Shown: positions 1 through 6,506 of the stretch, one piece after another
Position numbering within the stretch: position 1 is the stretch's first letter
Layout: each line of letters opens with the position of its first letter
DNA from: Acidobacteriaceae bacterium
Lineage (GTDB): Bacteria; Acidobacteriota; Terriglobia; Terriglobales; Acidobacteriaceae
NCBI GenBank assembly: GCA_003166055.1
Contig: PMWR01000645.1
Span: 1-10,849 of the forward strand
Length of the DNA stretch: 10,849 nt
Reading direction: 5' to 3'
Notes under the pieces: generated by a model
Database searches by the model: none
The model's input: only the letters and a program-made list of their open reading frames with translations
What the model was told of the DNA's origin: nothing
Translations under genes and position numbers: made by a program

Positions 1-611
1 GCTACTACACCGAGGTGGGCGTGAAGTGCCGGTATATGCACTCAGAGATTGAGACGCTGGAGCGCGTAAAGCTGCTGGCGGGGCTGCGCAGAGGCGAGTA
101 CGACGTGCTGATCGGGATCAACCTGCTGCGCGAGGGGCTCGATTTGCCGGAGGTATCGCTGGTGGCGATTCTGGATGCCGACAAGGAAGGGTTTCTAAGG
201 TCGGCTGGGTCGCTGATTCAGACCATGGGACGGGCGGCGCGGCATTTGGAGGGGCGCGCGATTTTGTATGCGGACCGAATTACCGACTCGATGCGGCGGG
301 CGATGGACGAGACGGATCGGAGACGAACGATTCAGCGCGCGTACAACGAAGAGCACGGGATCACGCCGCAGTCGGTGATTCACGCGATGGACATGGGCCT
401 GGCGCAGATCCTCAAGGCCGAATATGGCGACATTGAGCCCGAAGAAGCGGCTGGGCTGCCGGATGTACACTCACAGGCCGACCTTGATGCGCATTTAGTC
501 CGGCTAGAGGCGGAGATGCGTGAGGCGGCGAAGAAGTTCGAGTTCGAGAAGGCGGCAAAGCTGAGGGATGCGATCAAGGAGCTGAAGGAGAAGGAATTTC
601 TGTTTGGATGA
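1..611 (+). CDS. uvrB: UvrABC excinuclease subunit B, C-terminal part (5' end outside window)
   Basis: UvrB is the DNA-damage-verifying helicase-like subunit of nucleotide excision repair. It receives the lesion from UvrA and recruits UvrC to cut. The reading frame is open from base 3, so about 200 C-terminal residues are visible and the start lies upstream. Seen directly: the second RecA-like helicase domain with [25 protein letters not shown] and DADKEGFLR, then the motif VI arginine-finger stretch QTMGRAAR. Next comes the conserved [10 protein letters not shown] segment. The final ~35 residues form the UVR domain ([20 protein letters not shown]), the coiled-coil hairpin that binds UvrC. 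The frame ends at TGA 609-611, the usual end point for UvrB just after the UVR domain. The pattern matches bacterial UvrB closely and no break is seen. The next gene starts 142 bases later on the same strand, with no obvious terminator between. Confidence 0.97.
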   Translation, partial: YYTEVGVKCRYMHSEIETLERVKLLAGLRRGEYDVLIGINLLREGLDLPEVSLVAILDADKEGFLRSAGSLIQTMGRAARHLEGRAILYADRITDSMRRAMDETDRRRTIQRAYNEEHGITPQSVIHAMDMGLAQILKAEYGDIEPEEAAGLPDVHSQADLDAHLVRLEAEMREAAKKFEFEKAAKLRDAIKELKEKEFLFG

Positions 612-650
612 GGGCCAAGGAGGGCGAAGGCGGGAGCGGCGGGGGAAAAA

Positions 651-721
651 GGCCGGCGCGGGCAACCTAAATTGCGAATTGCATCATCCTAGTTGCAGAG
701 CCAGTGAATCATGCGCCGGCC
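651..721. repeat. 9-bp perfect inverted repeat in the uvrB–receiver gap
   Basis: GGCCGGCGC at 651-659 is the exact reverse complement of GCGCCGGCC at 713-721, with 53 bases between. Directly after the right arm lies the 10-base palindrome CGTTGCAACG (721-730). The pair sits just upstream of the receiver gene start at 754, so the transcript leader could fold. No T-run follows, so it is not a typical intrinsic terminator. In such GC-rich DNA a chance match of this length is possible. Confidence 0.35.
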
Positions 722-753
722 GTTGCAACGGGTGCGGGAGATGCGGGGACGCA

Positions 754-1134
754 ATGGCAATCATTTTGTTGGTCGACAACGATCCACTTCAGGCGTTTCA
801 ACGCAAATCCATTCTTGAGCGGCAGTTCCAAGAGGTCGAGCGAGTGGGCGATGCAGCCGACGCACTTTGCCTGGTGGAGCAGCCATATTTCGCCGGGAAG
901 CTGGGCCTGGTGATCTCGGGGCTGAGCATGCCTGGGATCGGCGGTCCGGAGTTTGTGGCCGAGTTGCACGCGCGGCTGCCCGATGTTCCAGTGCTGGTGC
1001 TGGGGAGCGCGAGCGAAGCGGTGGGCGACTACGCCGGCGGATGGGTCCACTTTTTGGCTAAGCCCTTCGCGATGGACGAAATGCTGGCAGCGGCCACCAG
1101 CCTGCTTGCACAAAGCAGCGCATCCGCTGCTTGA
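754..1134 (+). CDS. Stand-alone receiver-domain protein lacking the phospho-acceptor Asp (pseudo-receiver)
   Basis: A 126-residue protein consisting of a single CheY-like receiver domain with no output domain. Seen: beta-1 and acidic pocket ILLVDNDP (residues 4-11), the SMPGIGG turn (58-64), and the conserved lysine in FLAKPF (Lys103) followed by the last helix. Where the family has the phosphorylated Asp (pattern DLVxxDLSMPG), this protein reads LVISGLSMPG, so Gly56 (codon GGG 919-921) takes its place. The Thr/Ser switch region reads LGSAS and is also atypical. It therefore probably cannot be phosphorylated in the usual way and may act by protein-protein contact, or be decaying. The ATG at 754 is chosen because the domain begins there; the frame stays open upstream to a TTG at 604, but the extra residues look like translated non-coding DNA. 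A purine-rich GGGGA sits close upstream. No histidine kinase is adjacent. Partner and pathway are unknown. Confidence 0.8.
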   Translation: MAIILLVDNDPLQAFQRKSILERQFQEVERVGDAADALCLVEQPYFAGKLGLVISGLSMPGIGGPEFVAELHARLPDVPVLVLGSASEAVGDYAGGWVHFLAKPFAMDEMLAAATSLLAQSSASAA

Positions 1135-1187
1135 ACCACCTGCGGTGCGGCAGACACTCGCTCTTCGCTCCCACAGGGATATTCGTT

Positions 1188-1215
1188 TCCCATGTCTCAA
1201 TATCGAGACATGGGG
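1188..1215. repeat. Perfect 10-bp hairpin (CATGTCTC stem) in the gap before ccmF
   Basis: The left arm CCCATGTCTC (1189-1198) pairs exactly with the right arm GAGACATGGG (1205-1214) around a 6-base loop AATATC. One more G-T pair is possible at 1188/1215. No T-run follows, so it does not look like an intrinsic terminator. It sits inside the 280-base non-coding stretch 1135-1414, which holds no convincing gene. From memory, a CATGTCTC…GAGACATGGGGC element recurs between genes in acidobacterial genomes; that recollection was not checked here. It is best called a candidate dispersed palindromic repeat. Confidence 0.6.
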
Positions 1216-1363
1216 CATCCGACCGAGGTGTTGCATTTCCACACCCGGCGCTGCCGAACGAGAATGCTTTCCCCTTCCCAACAAGACACCGTCCCATTCT
1301 CAACCGATGGTGTGAGGCAGATCACAAGCTGAGCGCCTATGATGGATTGAGAATAACGGAGTT

Positions 1364-1382
1364 GGGAGGCCGTCCGGCTCCC
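1364..1382 (+). other. Short GC-rich stem-loop in the ccmF upstream region
   Basis: GGGAG at 1364-1368 can pair with CTCCC at 1378-1382, enclosing GCCGTCCGG. It lies about 32 bases upstream of the ccmF start and has no T-run after it. It could be leader structure for ccmF or chance pairing. No -35/-10 pair stands out in 1135-1414, so the ccmF promoter is not located. Confidence 0.2.
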
Positions 1383-1414
1383 GGCCCACGGGCATGAATC
1401 GTTCTGGAGTCTGA

Positions 1415-3538
1415 ATGGCAGCGTTCGGTAGTTTCGCACTTCTCATAGCATTGGCGCTGGCCGCCTACAATCTGCTGGCCGGTGCGGTCGCCCTGCGGTT
1501 GATTGCGACCGGGCAACCGGCAGCAATTTCGCCGGAGCGGTTGGCGGATACGGCGCGCCGCGCGGGGATCGCCGGATTTGTGGCCGTGACCATGGCCGCA
1601 TTCGCGCTGGTCTGGTCAGTCTTTACCAACGATTTTTCGATCACCTACATTGCCGAGCACTCGAATCGCGCACTGCCTGGAGCGTACAAGTTTTCAGCGC
1701 TTTGGAGCGGGCAGGAGGGTTCACTGCTGCTGTGGGCGTGGCTGCTGGGAACGTATGGCTTTGTGCTGCGGCTGACGCACAAGACCGACGTGAAGCTGTA
1801 TGCGTATGCCGGCACGATTCTGGCCGGCATCCAGGTTTTTTTCCTGGCCGTGCTTTGCTTTGCGGCACCGCCGTTCTCGGTGCTGCGGGGCGCCATTCCC
1901 GACGATGGAAACGGGCTGAATCCGCTATTGCAGTATCCGGAGATGGTGATCCACCCGCCGATGCTTTACCTGGGGTATGTGGGCTTCTCGATTCCCTTCT
2001 GCTTTGCGCTGGGCGCGCTGATGATGCGCTACCCCGGAGAGAAGTGGATCAAGATTACGCGCGTATGGACCATGGTGACCTGGCTGTTTCTGACGGCCGG
2101 GATTTTTCTGGGCATGCACTGGGCGTACGCGGTGCTGGGATGGGGCGGCTACTGGGGCTGGGACCCGGTAGAGAACGCGAGCTTCATGCCATGGCTGACG
2201 GGAACGGCCTTTCTGCACTCTGTGATGATGCAGGAAAAGAAAGGCATGATGAAGAGCTGGAACGTGTGGCTAATCTTCTCCACGTTTCTGCTGACGCTGC
2301 TGGGCACGCTGCTGACGCGCGCGGGGCTGGTGAGTTCGGTGCATGCGTTTGCGCAGTCGTCGATCGGAACATGGTTTGTGGTGTTCATGGGGATTGTGCT
2401 GGCGGTTTGCACGTTCACTTATATCCTGCAGCGCAGCCATTTGAAGAGCGAGCATCACCTGGAATCGCTGGTGAGCCGCGAGTCGAGCTTCCTGTTCAAC
2501 AACCTGGTGTTGCTGACAGCATGCTTCGTGATTCTGTGGGGAACGCTGTTCCCGATCCTGAGCGAGTATGTGGTGGGCAACAAGGTGACGGTCGGCGCTC
2601 CGTGGTACAACCGCGTGGCGGTGCCGATAGGGATCTTCCTGCTGTTCTTAACCGGCGTGGGACCGCTGCTACCTTGGCGCGCAACGTCATTTAGGAGCAT
2701 TCGACGCAATTTTGTGCTGCCGACGATCGCACTGTGGGCGACGGTGATTGTTTGCCTGGCAGTGGGCGTGCGGCCGTGGCAGGATGGTGAATTCGATACC
2801 GGCAACTTTTATGCGCTGGTGGCCTTTGCTGTTTCGGCTGGAGTGATGACGGCGATTCTGAGCGAGTTTTTGCGCGGGGCCGGGGTGATTTCGCGGCAAA
2901 CGGGCAAGAATCTGCTAGTGGCCACATGGCTGCTGACCAGGAGAAACACGCGCCGGTACGGCGGCTACCTGGTGCACATCGGCGTGGTGATTGTGGTGAT
3001 TGGGCTGGGTGGATCGGCATTCAATCGCAACGTGGAGCGCGAGTTGGCGCTGCACGACAAGATGAGCATCGGGCCCTACACGCTGGAGGAGATCGGATTC
3101 ACGCAGGATTCGAATCTGAACTACAACTCGGATTTTGCGCTGCTGGACGTGTCGAGCAACGGTAGACCGGTGAACACGCTAACGCAGGATGGATGGCTGC
3201 TCGGAGTGATCCCGAAGTTTCATATGGCTCCGCTTCAAATGGCGCCGGAGAAGCGGGTTTATCTGGCGAGCGAGCAGCCGCAGACCATGGTGGCCATTCA
3301 CTCGACGATCGAATGGGATTTGTATGTAGTGTATGAGGGCACGAATCCCGACACCGGGCAGCCGATTATCAAGGCGTTTCTGAATCCGCTGGTGGGGTGG
3401 ATCTGGGCGGGGCTGGTGGTGCTCGTAATCGGTACGCTGTTTGCGCTGGTGCCGAGCCTAAGCCCGGCGACGGCTTCACTGAGGGTGCCGGCGGCGCGCA
3501 CGATTCCTACCGAGCCGGCGCTGAAGGGCGGCGACTAA
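1415..3538 (+). CDS. ccmF: Cytochrome c maturation haem lyase subunit CcmF
   Basis: CcmF is the integral membrane core of the System I haem lyase, which attaches haem (delivered by CcmE) to CXXCH motifs of apocytochromes on the outer face of the cytoplasmic membrane. The 707-residue length is slightly above the ~650 of E. coli CcmF. The tryptophan-rich haem-handling signature WGGYWGWDPVEN is at residues 243-254, in the segment preceding MPWL. Four histidines match the essential ones of E. coli CcmF: His180 (VIHPPMLY), His268 (AFLHS), His310 (VSSVHAF) and His521 (YLVHIG). The first three have a constant +7 offset from E. coli 173, 261 and 303. Multiple transmembrane helices cover the first ~480 residues; a periplasmic segment of about 120 residues (~535-655) precedes the last helix (660-680). 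The ATG has GGAG at 1406-1409, five bases upstream. Its stop TAA overlaps the ccmH ATG (TAATG), so the two are translationally coupled. Confidence 0.97.
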   Translation: MAAFGSFALLIALALAAYNLLAGAVALRLIATGQPAAISPERLADTARRAGIAGFVAVTMAAFALVWSVFTNDFSITYIAEHSNRALPGAYKFSALWSGQEGSLLLWAWLLGTYGFVLRLTHKTDVKLYAYAGTILAGIQVFFLAVLCFAAPPFSVLRGAIPDDGNGLNPLLQYPEMVIHPPMLYLGYVGFSIPFCFALGALMMRYPGEKWIKITRVWTMVTWLFLTAGIFLGMHWAYAVLGWGGYWGWDPVENASFMPWLTGTAFLHSVMMQEKKGMMKSWNVWLIFSTFLLTLLGTLLTRAGLVSSVHAFAQSSIGTWFVVFMGIVLAVCTFTYILQRSHLKSEHHLESLVSRESSFLFNNLVLLTACFVILWGTLFPILSEYVVGNKVTVGAPWYNRVAVPIGIFLLFLTGVGPLLPWRATSFRSIRRNFVLPTIALWATVIVCLAVGVRPWQDGEFDTGNFYALVAFAVSAGVMTAILSEFLRGAGVISRQTGKNLLVATWLLTRRNTRRYGGYLVHIGVVIVVIGLGGSAFNRNVERELALHDKMSIGPYTLEEIGFTQDSNLNYNSDFALLDVSSNGRPVNTLTQDGWLLGVIPKFHMAPLQMAPEKRVYLASEQPQTMVAIHSTIEWDLYVVYEGTNPDTGQPIIKAFLNPLVGWIWAGLVVLVIGTLFALVPSLSPATASLRVPAARTIPTEPALKGGD

Positions 3539-4050
3539 TGACTGAGCGGTCGCGGTTGGCTCTCCCGGTAAAGGGCTGGGTCAAGGGCATGCAGGTTGCG
3601 GTTCTGGCTGTCGCGGTGTGCTTCTCGCTCGGCGCGACGGATGCGAGCGCGCGGTACAACGACCTGAACCACCGGCTGATGTGCACGTGCGGCTGCGCGG
3701 AGATTCTGGGGGAATGCAACCATGTTGGCTGCCCGAACTCCGCAGGCGAGCTGGCCGAGCTGCGCGCGGACATTGCAGCCGGACAAAGCGACAAGGAGAT
3801 TCTGGACGCGTTTGTGGCCAAGTATGGCGCAGTTGTTTTGGCCGCGCCGACGACGCAGGGATTTGACCTGGTGGCGTGGATTGCTCCCTTCGCGGTGTTT
3901 GCCGCGGCGCTGCTGGGTACGATTCTGCTGGTACGGCGCTGGTCAGTGGGCAGGACGGCCGTTGCCGCCGTCGATGCTGCCAGTCTGGATCCGGCCGAGC
4001 GGGAACGCCTGGAGAGGATTCGCCGGGAGACCGGCGACGGAGGGTTTTGA
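3538..4050 (+). CDS. ccmH: Cytochrome c maturation protein CcmH, variant with CxCxC cysteine cluster
   Basis: CcmH family proteins keep apocytochrome c thiols reduced and work with CcmF at the haem ligation step. The 170-residue product has an N-terminal hydrophobic export signal (about residues 18-38, ending DASA), a periplasmic helical domain, a second transmembrane helix (about 110-132) and a charged cytoplasmic tail. In place of the classical LRCPxCQ motif it reads RLMCTCGC (Cys49, 51, 53), followed by Cys60 and Cys65 in GECNHVGCPNS. The downstream helical part (AELRADIAAGQSDKEILDAF) is typical of CcmH: a helix then a (D/E)xxIxxxFxxxYG stretch. The ATG at 3538 is chosen because it overlaps the ccmF stop by one base and supplies the positive N-region; Met18 at 3589 is an alternative with a poorly spaced AAGGG. 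The usual ccmG (thioredoxin-like) gene between F and H is absent. Confidence 0.92.
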   Translation: MTERSRLALPVKGWVKGMQVAVLAVAVCFSLGATDASARYNDLNHRLMCTCGCAEILGECNHVGCPNSAGELAELRADIAAGQSDKEILDAFVAKYGAVVLAAPTTQGFDLVAWIAPFAVFAAALLGTILLVRRWSVGRTAVAAVDAASLDPAERERLERIRRETGDGGF

Positions 4051-4053
4051 GCG

Positions 4054-4332
4054 ATGACAACTGCACAAGGCACCATTGCAGGCTTCCTGTTAATGGCTGC
4101 GCTACTGATTTATACCTTCTGGCCGGAAAACGTCTTTGCCAGCCAGCGCGAGAAGACGCGGCTGGACTATTTGCTGGAGCGTAAGGAGCAGCTCTACGAG
4201 AACCTGCGCGACCTGAACTTCGAGTATCGGGCCGGCAAATATCCGGAAGAGGATTTTGTTACACAGCGGACGCAACTGGAAAACGAAGCGGCGCTGTTGA
4301 TGGCCGAGATCGATCATTTGCAGCAGGCGTGA
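4054..4332 (+). CDS. Small CcmI-like membrane protein, c-type cytochrome biogenesis
   Basis: A 92-residue protein with one N-terminal transmembrane helix (about residues 7-24) followed by a charged coiled-coil/helical tail. The tail motif LRDLNFEYRAGKYPEEDF (51-68) resembles the segment after the first helix of CcmI (also called CycH), the apocytochrome c chaperone subunit of the CcmFHI complex. CcmI proper continues into a second helix and a TPR domain; this protein lacks them, so it is a CcmI N-terminal-only form. It starts three bases after the ccmH stop, with GGAGGG at 4039-4044 as a good ribosome binding site inside the end of ccmH. That places it firmly in the ccm operon. Its role is inferred as a scaffold for CcmF/CcmH; no TPR means apocytochrome binding would need another partner, possibly the next gene. 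Confidence 0.8.
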   Translation: MTTAQGTIAGFLLMAALLIYTFWPENVFASQREKTRLDYLLERKEQLYENLRDLNFEYRAGKYPEEDFVTQRTQLENEAALLMAEIDHLQQA

Positions 4333-4398
4333 AGCTGACCCTCGCTGCTTCCCCCCAACCATTGCCCCGTTTCAAAGAAGAAGGACTCTTTTACGACC

Positions 4399-5691
4399 AT
4401 GAGATCGACTCGAATTACACTCTCCATTCTTGCTTTGAGCCTGCTGTTCACAGGCGCTTTGGCACAGGCCGCTACTGTTACCGGCACCGTGATCAACAAG
4501 ACCACCGGCAAGCCCGCCGCGGGCGATCTTGTTGAACTGGTCGACGTGCAGGCGGGTATGAAGGCCGCCGCGCATGCAACCACCGACACCAAGGGGCATT
4601 ATTCTCTCAATGAGCCGGGCAGCGGACCTTACCTGATTCGCGCCATACACCAGGGTGCGGGCTACTTTATTGCAGCGCCGCAGGGCGCAGGGCCGGGCGA
4701 CATCACGGTTTATGATTCGGCGGCCAAGGTCGATGGCGTTTCCATCGAGGACGACGTTCTGCAAATTGAATCGGAAAACGGCCAACTGGATGTGGCCGAG
4801 CAGTTCGTGGTGCACAATACCAGTTCTCCGCGGGTGACGCAATTCAGCAACAACACATTCGAGTTTGTGCTGCCGACAGGCGCGGTGCTTGATGGCGCGG
4901 AAGCGACGCGGCCGAGCGGGCTGCCCACCAACGCCATTCCGGTGGCACTCAGCCAGAAGGGGCACTTCAGCTTCAACGTTCCTATTCAGCCGGACGAAGG
5001 CGAGAATATGACCGTCTTCGTGGTGCACTATCACCTTCCGTATACCGGCAAGTACACGTTTAACGCCAAAGTGACGATGCCGGTGAACAGCTTTGTGGTG
5101 ATGCTGCCGAAGAGCATTGATTTCAAAGCGGGGGCGGGTCTCAACTTCCAGCCGGTGCAGCCACCGGATCAGAGCCCGTCGGTGCAGACATTGCTGTTGA
5201 AGAATGCAATGCCGGGCAAGACGCTGGAGTTCACCGTGTCGGGCAATGGATCGATGCCGCGAGAGCAGCAGGGCGCGGCAAGCGGTGGTTCAGGAATGGG
5301 CGGGCAGGACAGCGGACAGAGCCCGACAGCCACTCCGGGCAATCAGCCAGGCGGCGGCATTGGACAGCCAATTAATACGCCTGACCCGCTGAGCAAGTAC
5401 AAATGGTGGATTCTGGGCGGGCTGGCGCTGCTGCTGGTGGTTGCGGCGGCCTTTCTGCTGCGCAAGCCCGCGGGCTTTCCAGCGACGGGTGCTGTGGCGG
5501 ATGCCTCATTGCCGAGCTATGCAACGCCTGCGACTCCAGCGGCGAGAAACACTGCCCTGCTCAACGTCATCAAGGAAGAGATGTTTGCCCTGGAAAGCGA
5601 GAAGATCCACGGCACCATCTCCGCCGAAGAGTACGCGCAGACCAAGGCCGCGCTGGAAACAGTGCTGAAGAGGGCATTGAACAAAAGCTAG
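4399..5691 (+). CDS. Exported, membrane-anchored carboxypeptidase-regulatory-like domain protein in the ccm operon
   Basis: A 430-residue protein. Seen in order: Sec signal peptide (residues 1-24, ending LAQA); a carboxypeptidase-regulatory-like beta-sandwich (about 25-90, starting TVTGTVINKTTGKPA); a longer beta-rich region without a recognised name (about 110-282); a Gly/Ser/Gln/Pro-rich linker (285-328); one transmembrane helix (about 336-354, flanked by KYKWW and RK); and a cytoplasmic helical tail. The tail (IKEEMFALESEKIHGTISAEEY, from 391) resembles the tail of the preceding CcmI-like protein. The topology is therefore a large extracytoplasmic part with a short cytosolic tail. The gene lies 66 bases after the CcmI-like gene, before a strong terminator, so it is probably last in the operon. 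A purine-rich AAGAAGAAGGA ends 13 bases before the ATG, a rather long spacing. The biochemical role is unknown; a part in apocytochrome handling at the outer membrane face is inferred from position only. It is not a peptidase: no catalytic domain is seen. Confidence 0.85.
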   Translation: MRSTRITLSILALSLLFTGALAQAATVTGTVINKTTGKPAAGDLVELVDVQAGMKAAAHATTDTKGHYSLNEPGSGPYLIRAIHQGAGYFIAAPQGAGPGDITVYDSAAKVDGVSIEDDVLQIESENGQLDVAEQFVVHNTSSPRVTQFSNNTFEFVLPTGAVLDGAEATRPSGLPTNAIPVALSQKGHFSFNVPIQPDEGENMTVFVVHYHLPYTGKYTFNAKVTMPVNSFVVMLPKSIDFKAGAGLNFQPVQPPDQSPSVQTLLLKNAMPGKTLEFTVSGNGSMPREQQGAASGGSGMGGQDSGQSPTATPGNQPGGGIGQPINTPDPLSKYKWWILGGLALLLVVAAAFLLRKPAGFPATGAVADASLPSYATPATPAARNTALLNVIKEEMFALESEKIHGTISAEEYAQTKAALETVLKRALNKS

Positions 5692-5742
5692 GGACTGAGG
5701 GACTTGGTGCTGATCGTTGGCTAAATGAGCTTGAAAATGAGG

Positions 5743-5774
5743 GCGCGGGGATCGATTGATTCCCGCGCGCTTTT
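5743..5774 (+). terminator. Intrinsic terminator after the ccm operon
   Basis: GCGCGGGGATC (5743-5753) pairs along all 11 positions, including one G-T pair, with GATTCCCGCGC (5758-5768) around a GATT loop. GC then TTTT (5771-5774) follows. It lies 52 bases after the carboxypeptidase-regulatory-like gene and 42 bases from the end of the convergent DUF2846-like gene. It therefore ends the ccm transcript; on the opposite strand no comparable T-run follows the stem, so its effect on the leftward gene is uncertain. Confidence 0.85.
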
Positions 5775-5815
5775 GATTCTGCGTCAGCGGTTGCGGACTG
5801 CGGATGGGTCGGAGG

Positions 5816-6373
5816 TCATTTCTTCCGATGGGAATCGACCAGCGGAAACCATGAGGTCAGGTACTTCCCTTCATCGATGTCAATGGGAAACAGAGTTACA
5901 TCGTTTGAATAGATCATGGATGCGTCTATCATCGAGTTGTTTTTCACTTCGAAGTAATACACACTGCCAGCTTCAGCCGTGAAGTGCGCCAGCGCCGTCA
6001 GCACGTCGTTTGTCGCCATACCGGTCTGAGTGGTTGCGCAAAGATGGTGCACGCCGGGATCGACTGAGAAGAAAAAATAGGAACTTCCGTAGGTTGCGCC
6101 CATCCACGTGCCGTCGACTCCGATCCTGCTTGTATGCGTGACAAATTGGTTGTTGTTGTCCTGTTCGATGAAGTAAACCAGCGCCCTACCAGCTTCCAAC
6201 CGGGCCGACTGCGAACCCTTCGATGGCTTCACCTCGAATTTTGCTCCCATGTCGCCGCATGCCGGTGGGACCGGCGGTGTCGGCAACTCTCCGAACCTTC
6301 GTTTCTGCGCCAAGGCAGGGAAAGAAACCCAAACCACCATGAGAACGAATACGAATCCTATCTTTTTCAGCAC
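5816..6373 (-). CDS. Secreted DUF2846-like protein of unknown function
   Basis: A 185-residue protein with a clear Sec signal peptide (residues 1-22, hydrophobic core IGFVFVLMVVWVSF, cleavage after ALA). There is no lipobox cysteine, so it should be released into or across the periplasm. A Pro-rich stretch (GELPTPPVPPACG) leads into a beta-rich domain. The pattern ALVYFIEQDNNN … GTWMGATYGSSYFFFSVDPG … GSVYYFEV resembles DUF2846-type proteins: a YF(I/V)-type strand, a GxxxG with a glycine/tyrosine-rich turn, a VxPGxH strand (VDPGVHHLCA) and a final YYFEV strand. No catalytic residues can be named. The start is a GTG at 6371-6373, supported by AAGGTGG six to twelve bases upstream on this strand; no ATG lies between it and the signal sequence. 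It is convergent with the ccm operon and divergent from the DUF4149 gene. Confidence 0.75.
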   Translation of the reverse strand: MLKKIGFVFVLMVVWVSFPALAQKRRFGELPTPPVPPACGDMGAKFEVKPSKGSQSARLEAGRALVYFIEQDNNNQFVTHTSRIGVDGTWMGATYGSSYFFFSVDPGVHHLCATTQTGMATNDVLTALAHFTAEAGSVYYFEVKNNSMIDASMIYSNDVTLFPIDIDEGKYLTSWFPLVDSHRKK

Positions 6374-6491
6374 GAGACCACCTTATCGCTTCAGCTATTC
6401 GAGGACTTCCACGGCGATCGGTTAGGTTCAACTTGTGAAGAGTGACAAAGATCGACGAGGAAAATCACTCTGTTCCATTCCGCGTGTTCTC

Positions 6492-6497
6492 TAGTAT
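6492..6497 (+). promoter_or_regulatory. Possible -10 box for a leaderless transcript of the DUF4149-like gene
   Basis: TAGTAT at 6492-6497 matches four of six -10 consensus positions and ends nine bases before the ATG at 6507. No Shine-Dalgarno sequence is visible between it and the start (CTGCCCGA), so transcription could begin at or next to the ATG. No good -35 box is seen at the right distance (TGTTCC near 6471 is weak). This is a suggestion only. Confidence 0.25.
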
Positions 6498-6506
6498 TCT
6501 GCCCGA

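Noticed and set aside
604..753. Upstream extension of the receiver protein to a TTG at 604, adding a Cys-rich 50-residue stretch
   Set aside because: The start would overlap uvrB, the residues have the composition of translated GC-rich non-coding DNA, and the receiver fold begins exactly at the ATG at 754.
709..1284. Minus-strand 191-codon frame opposite the receiver gene
   Set aside because: It has no domain, no ribosome binding site and low-complexity composition; part of it is the palindromic non-coding element.
1131..1397. Short plus-strand frame in the gap before ccmF
   Set aside because: It spans the perfect hairpin and has no homology that I recognise; it looks like translated repeat DNA.
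1702..2694. Long 330-codon alternate frame within ccmF
   Set aside because: It is a GC-rich shadow frame of ccmF; the real frame carries all CcmF signature motifs and histidines.
3397..3537. Upstream extension of ccmH inside ccmF
   Set aside because: It is out of frame within a highly conserved gene. The ATG at 3538 overlapping the ccmF stop gives a normal export signal.
3507..4076. Minus-strand 189-codon frame opposite ccmH
   Set aside because: It is Ser/Ala/Arg-rich shadow translation of a GC-rich gene on the other strand.
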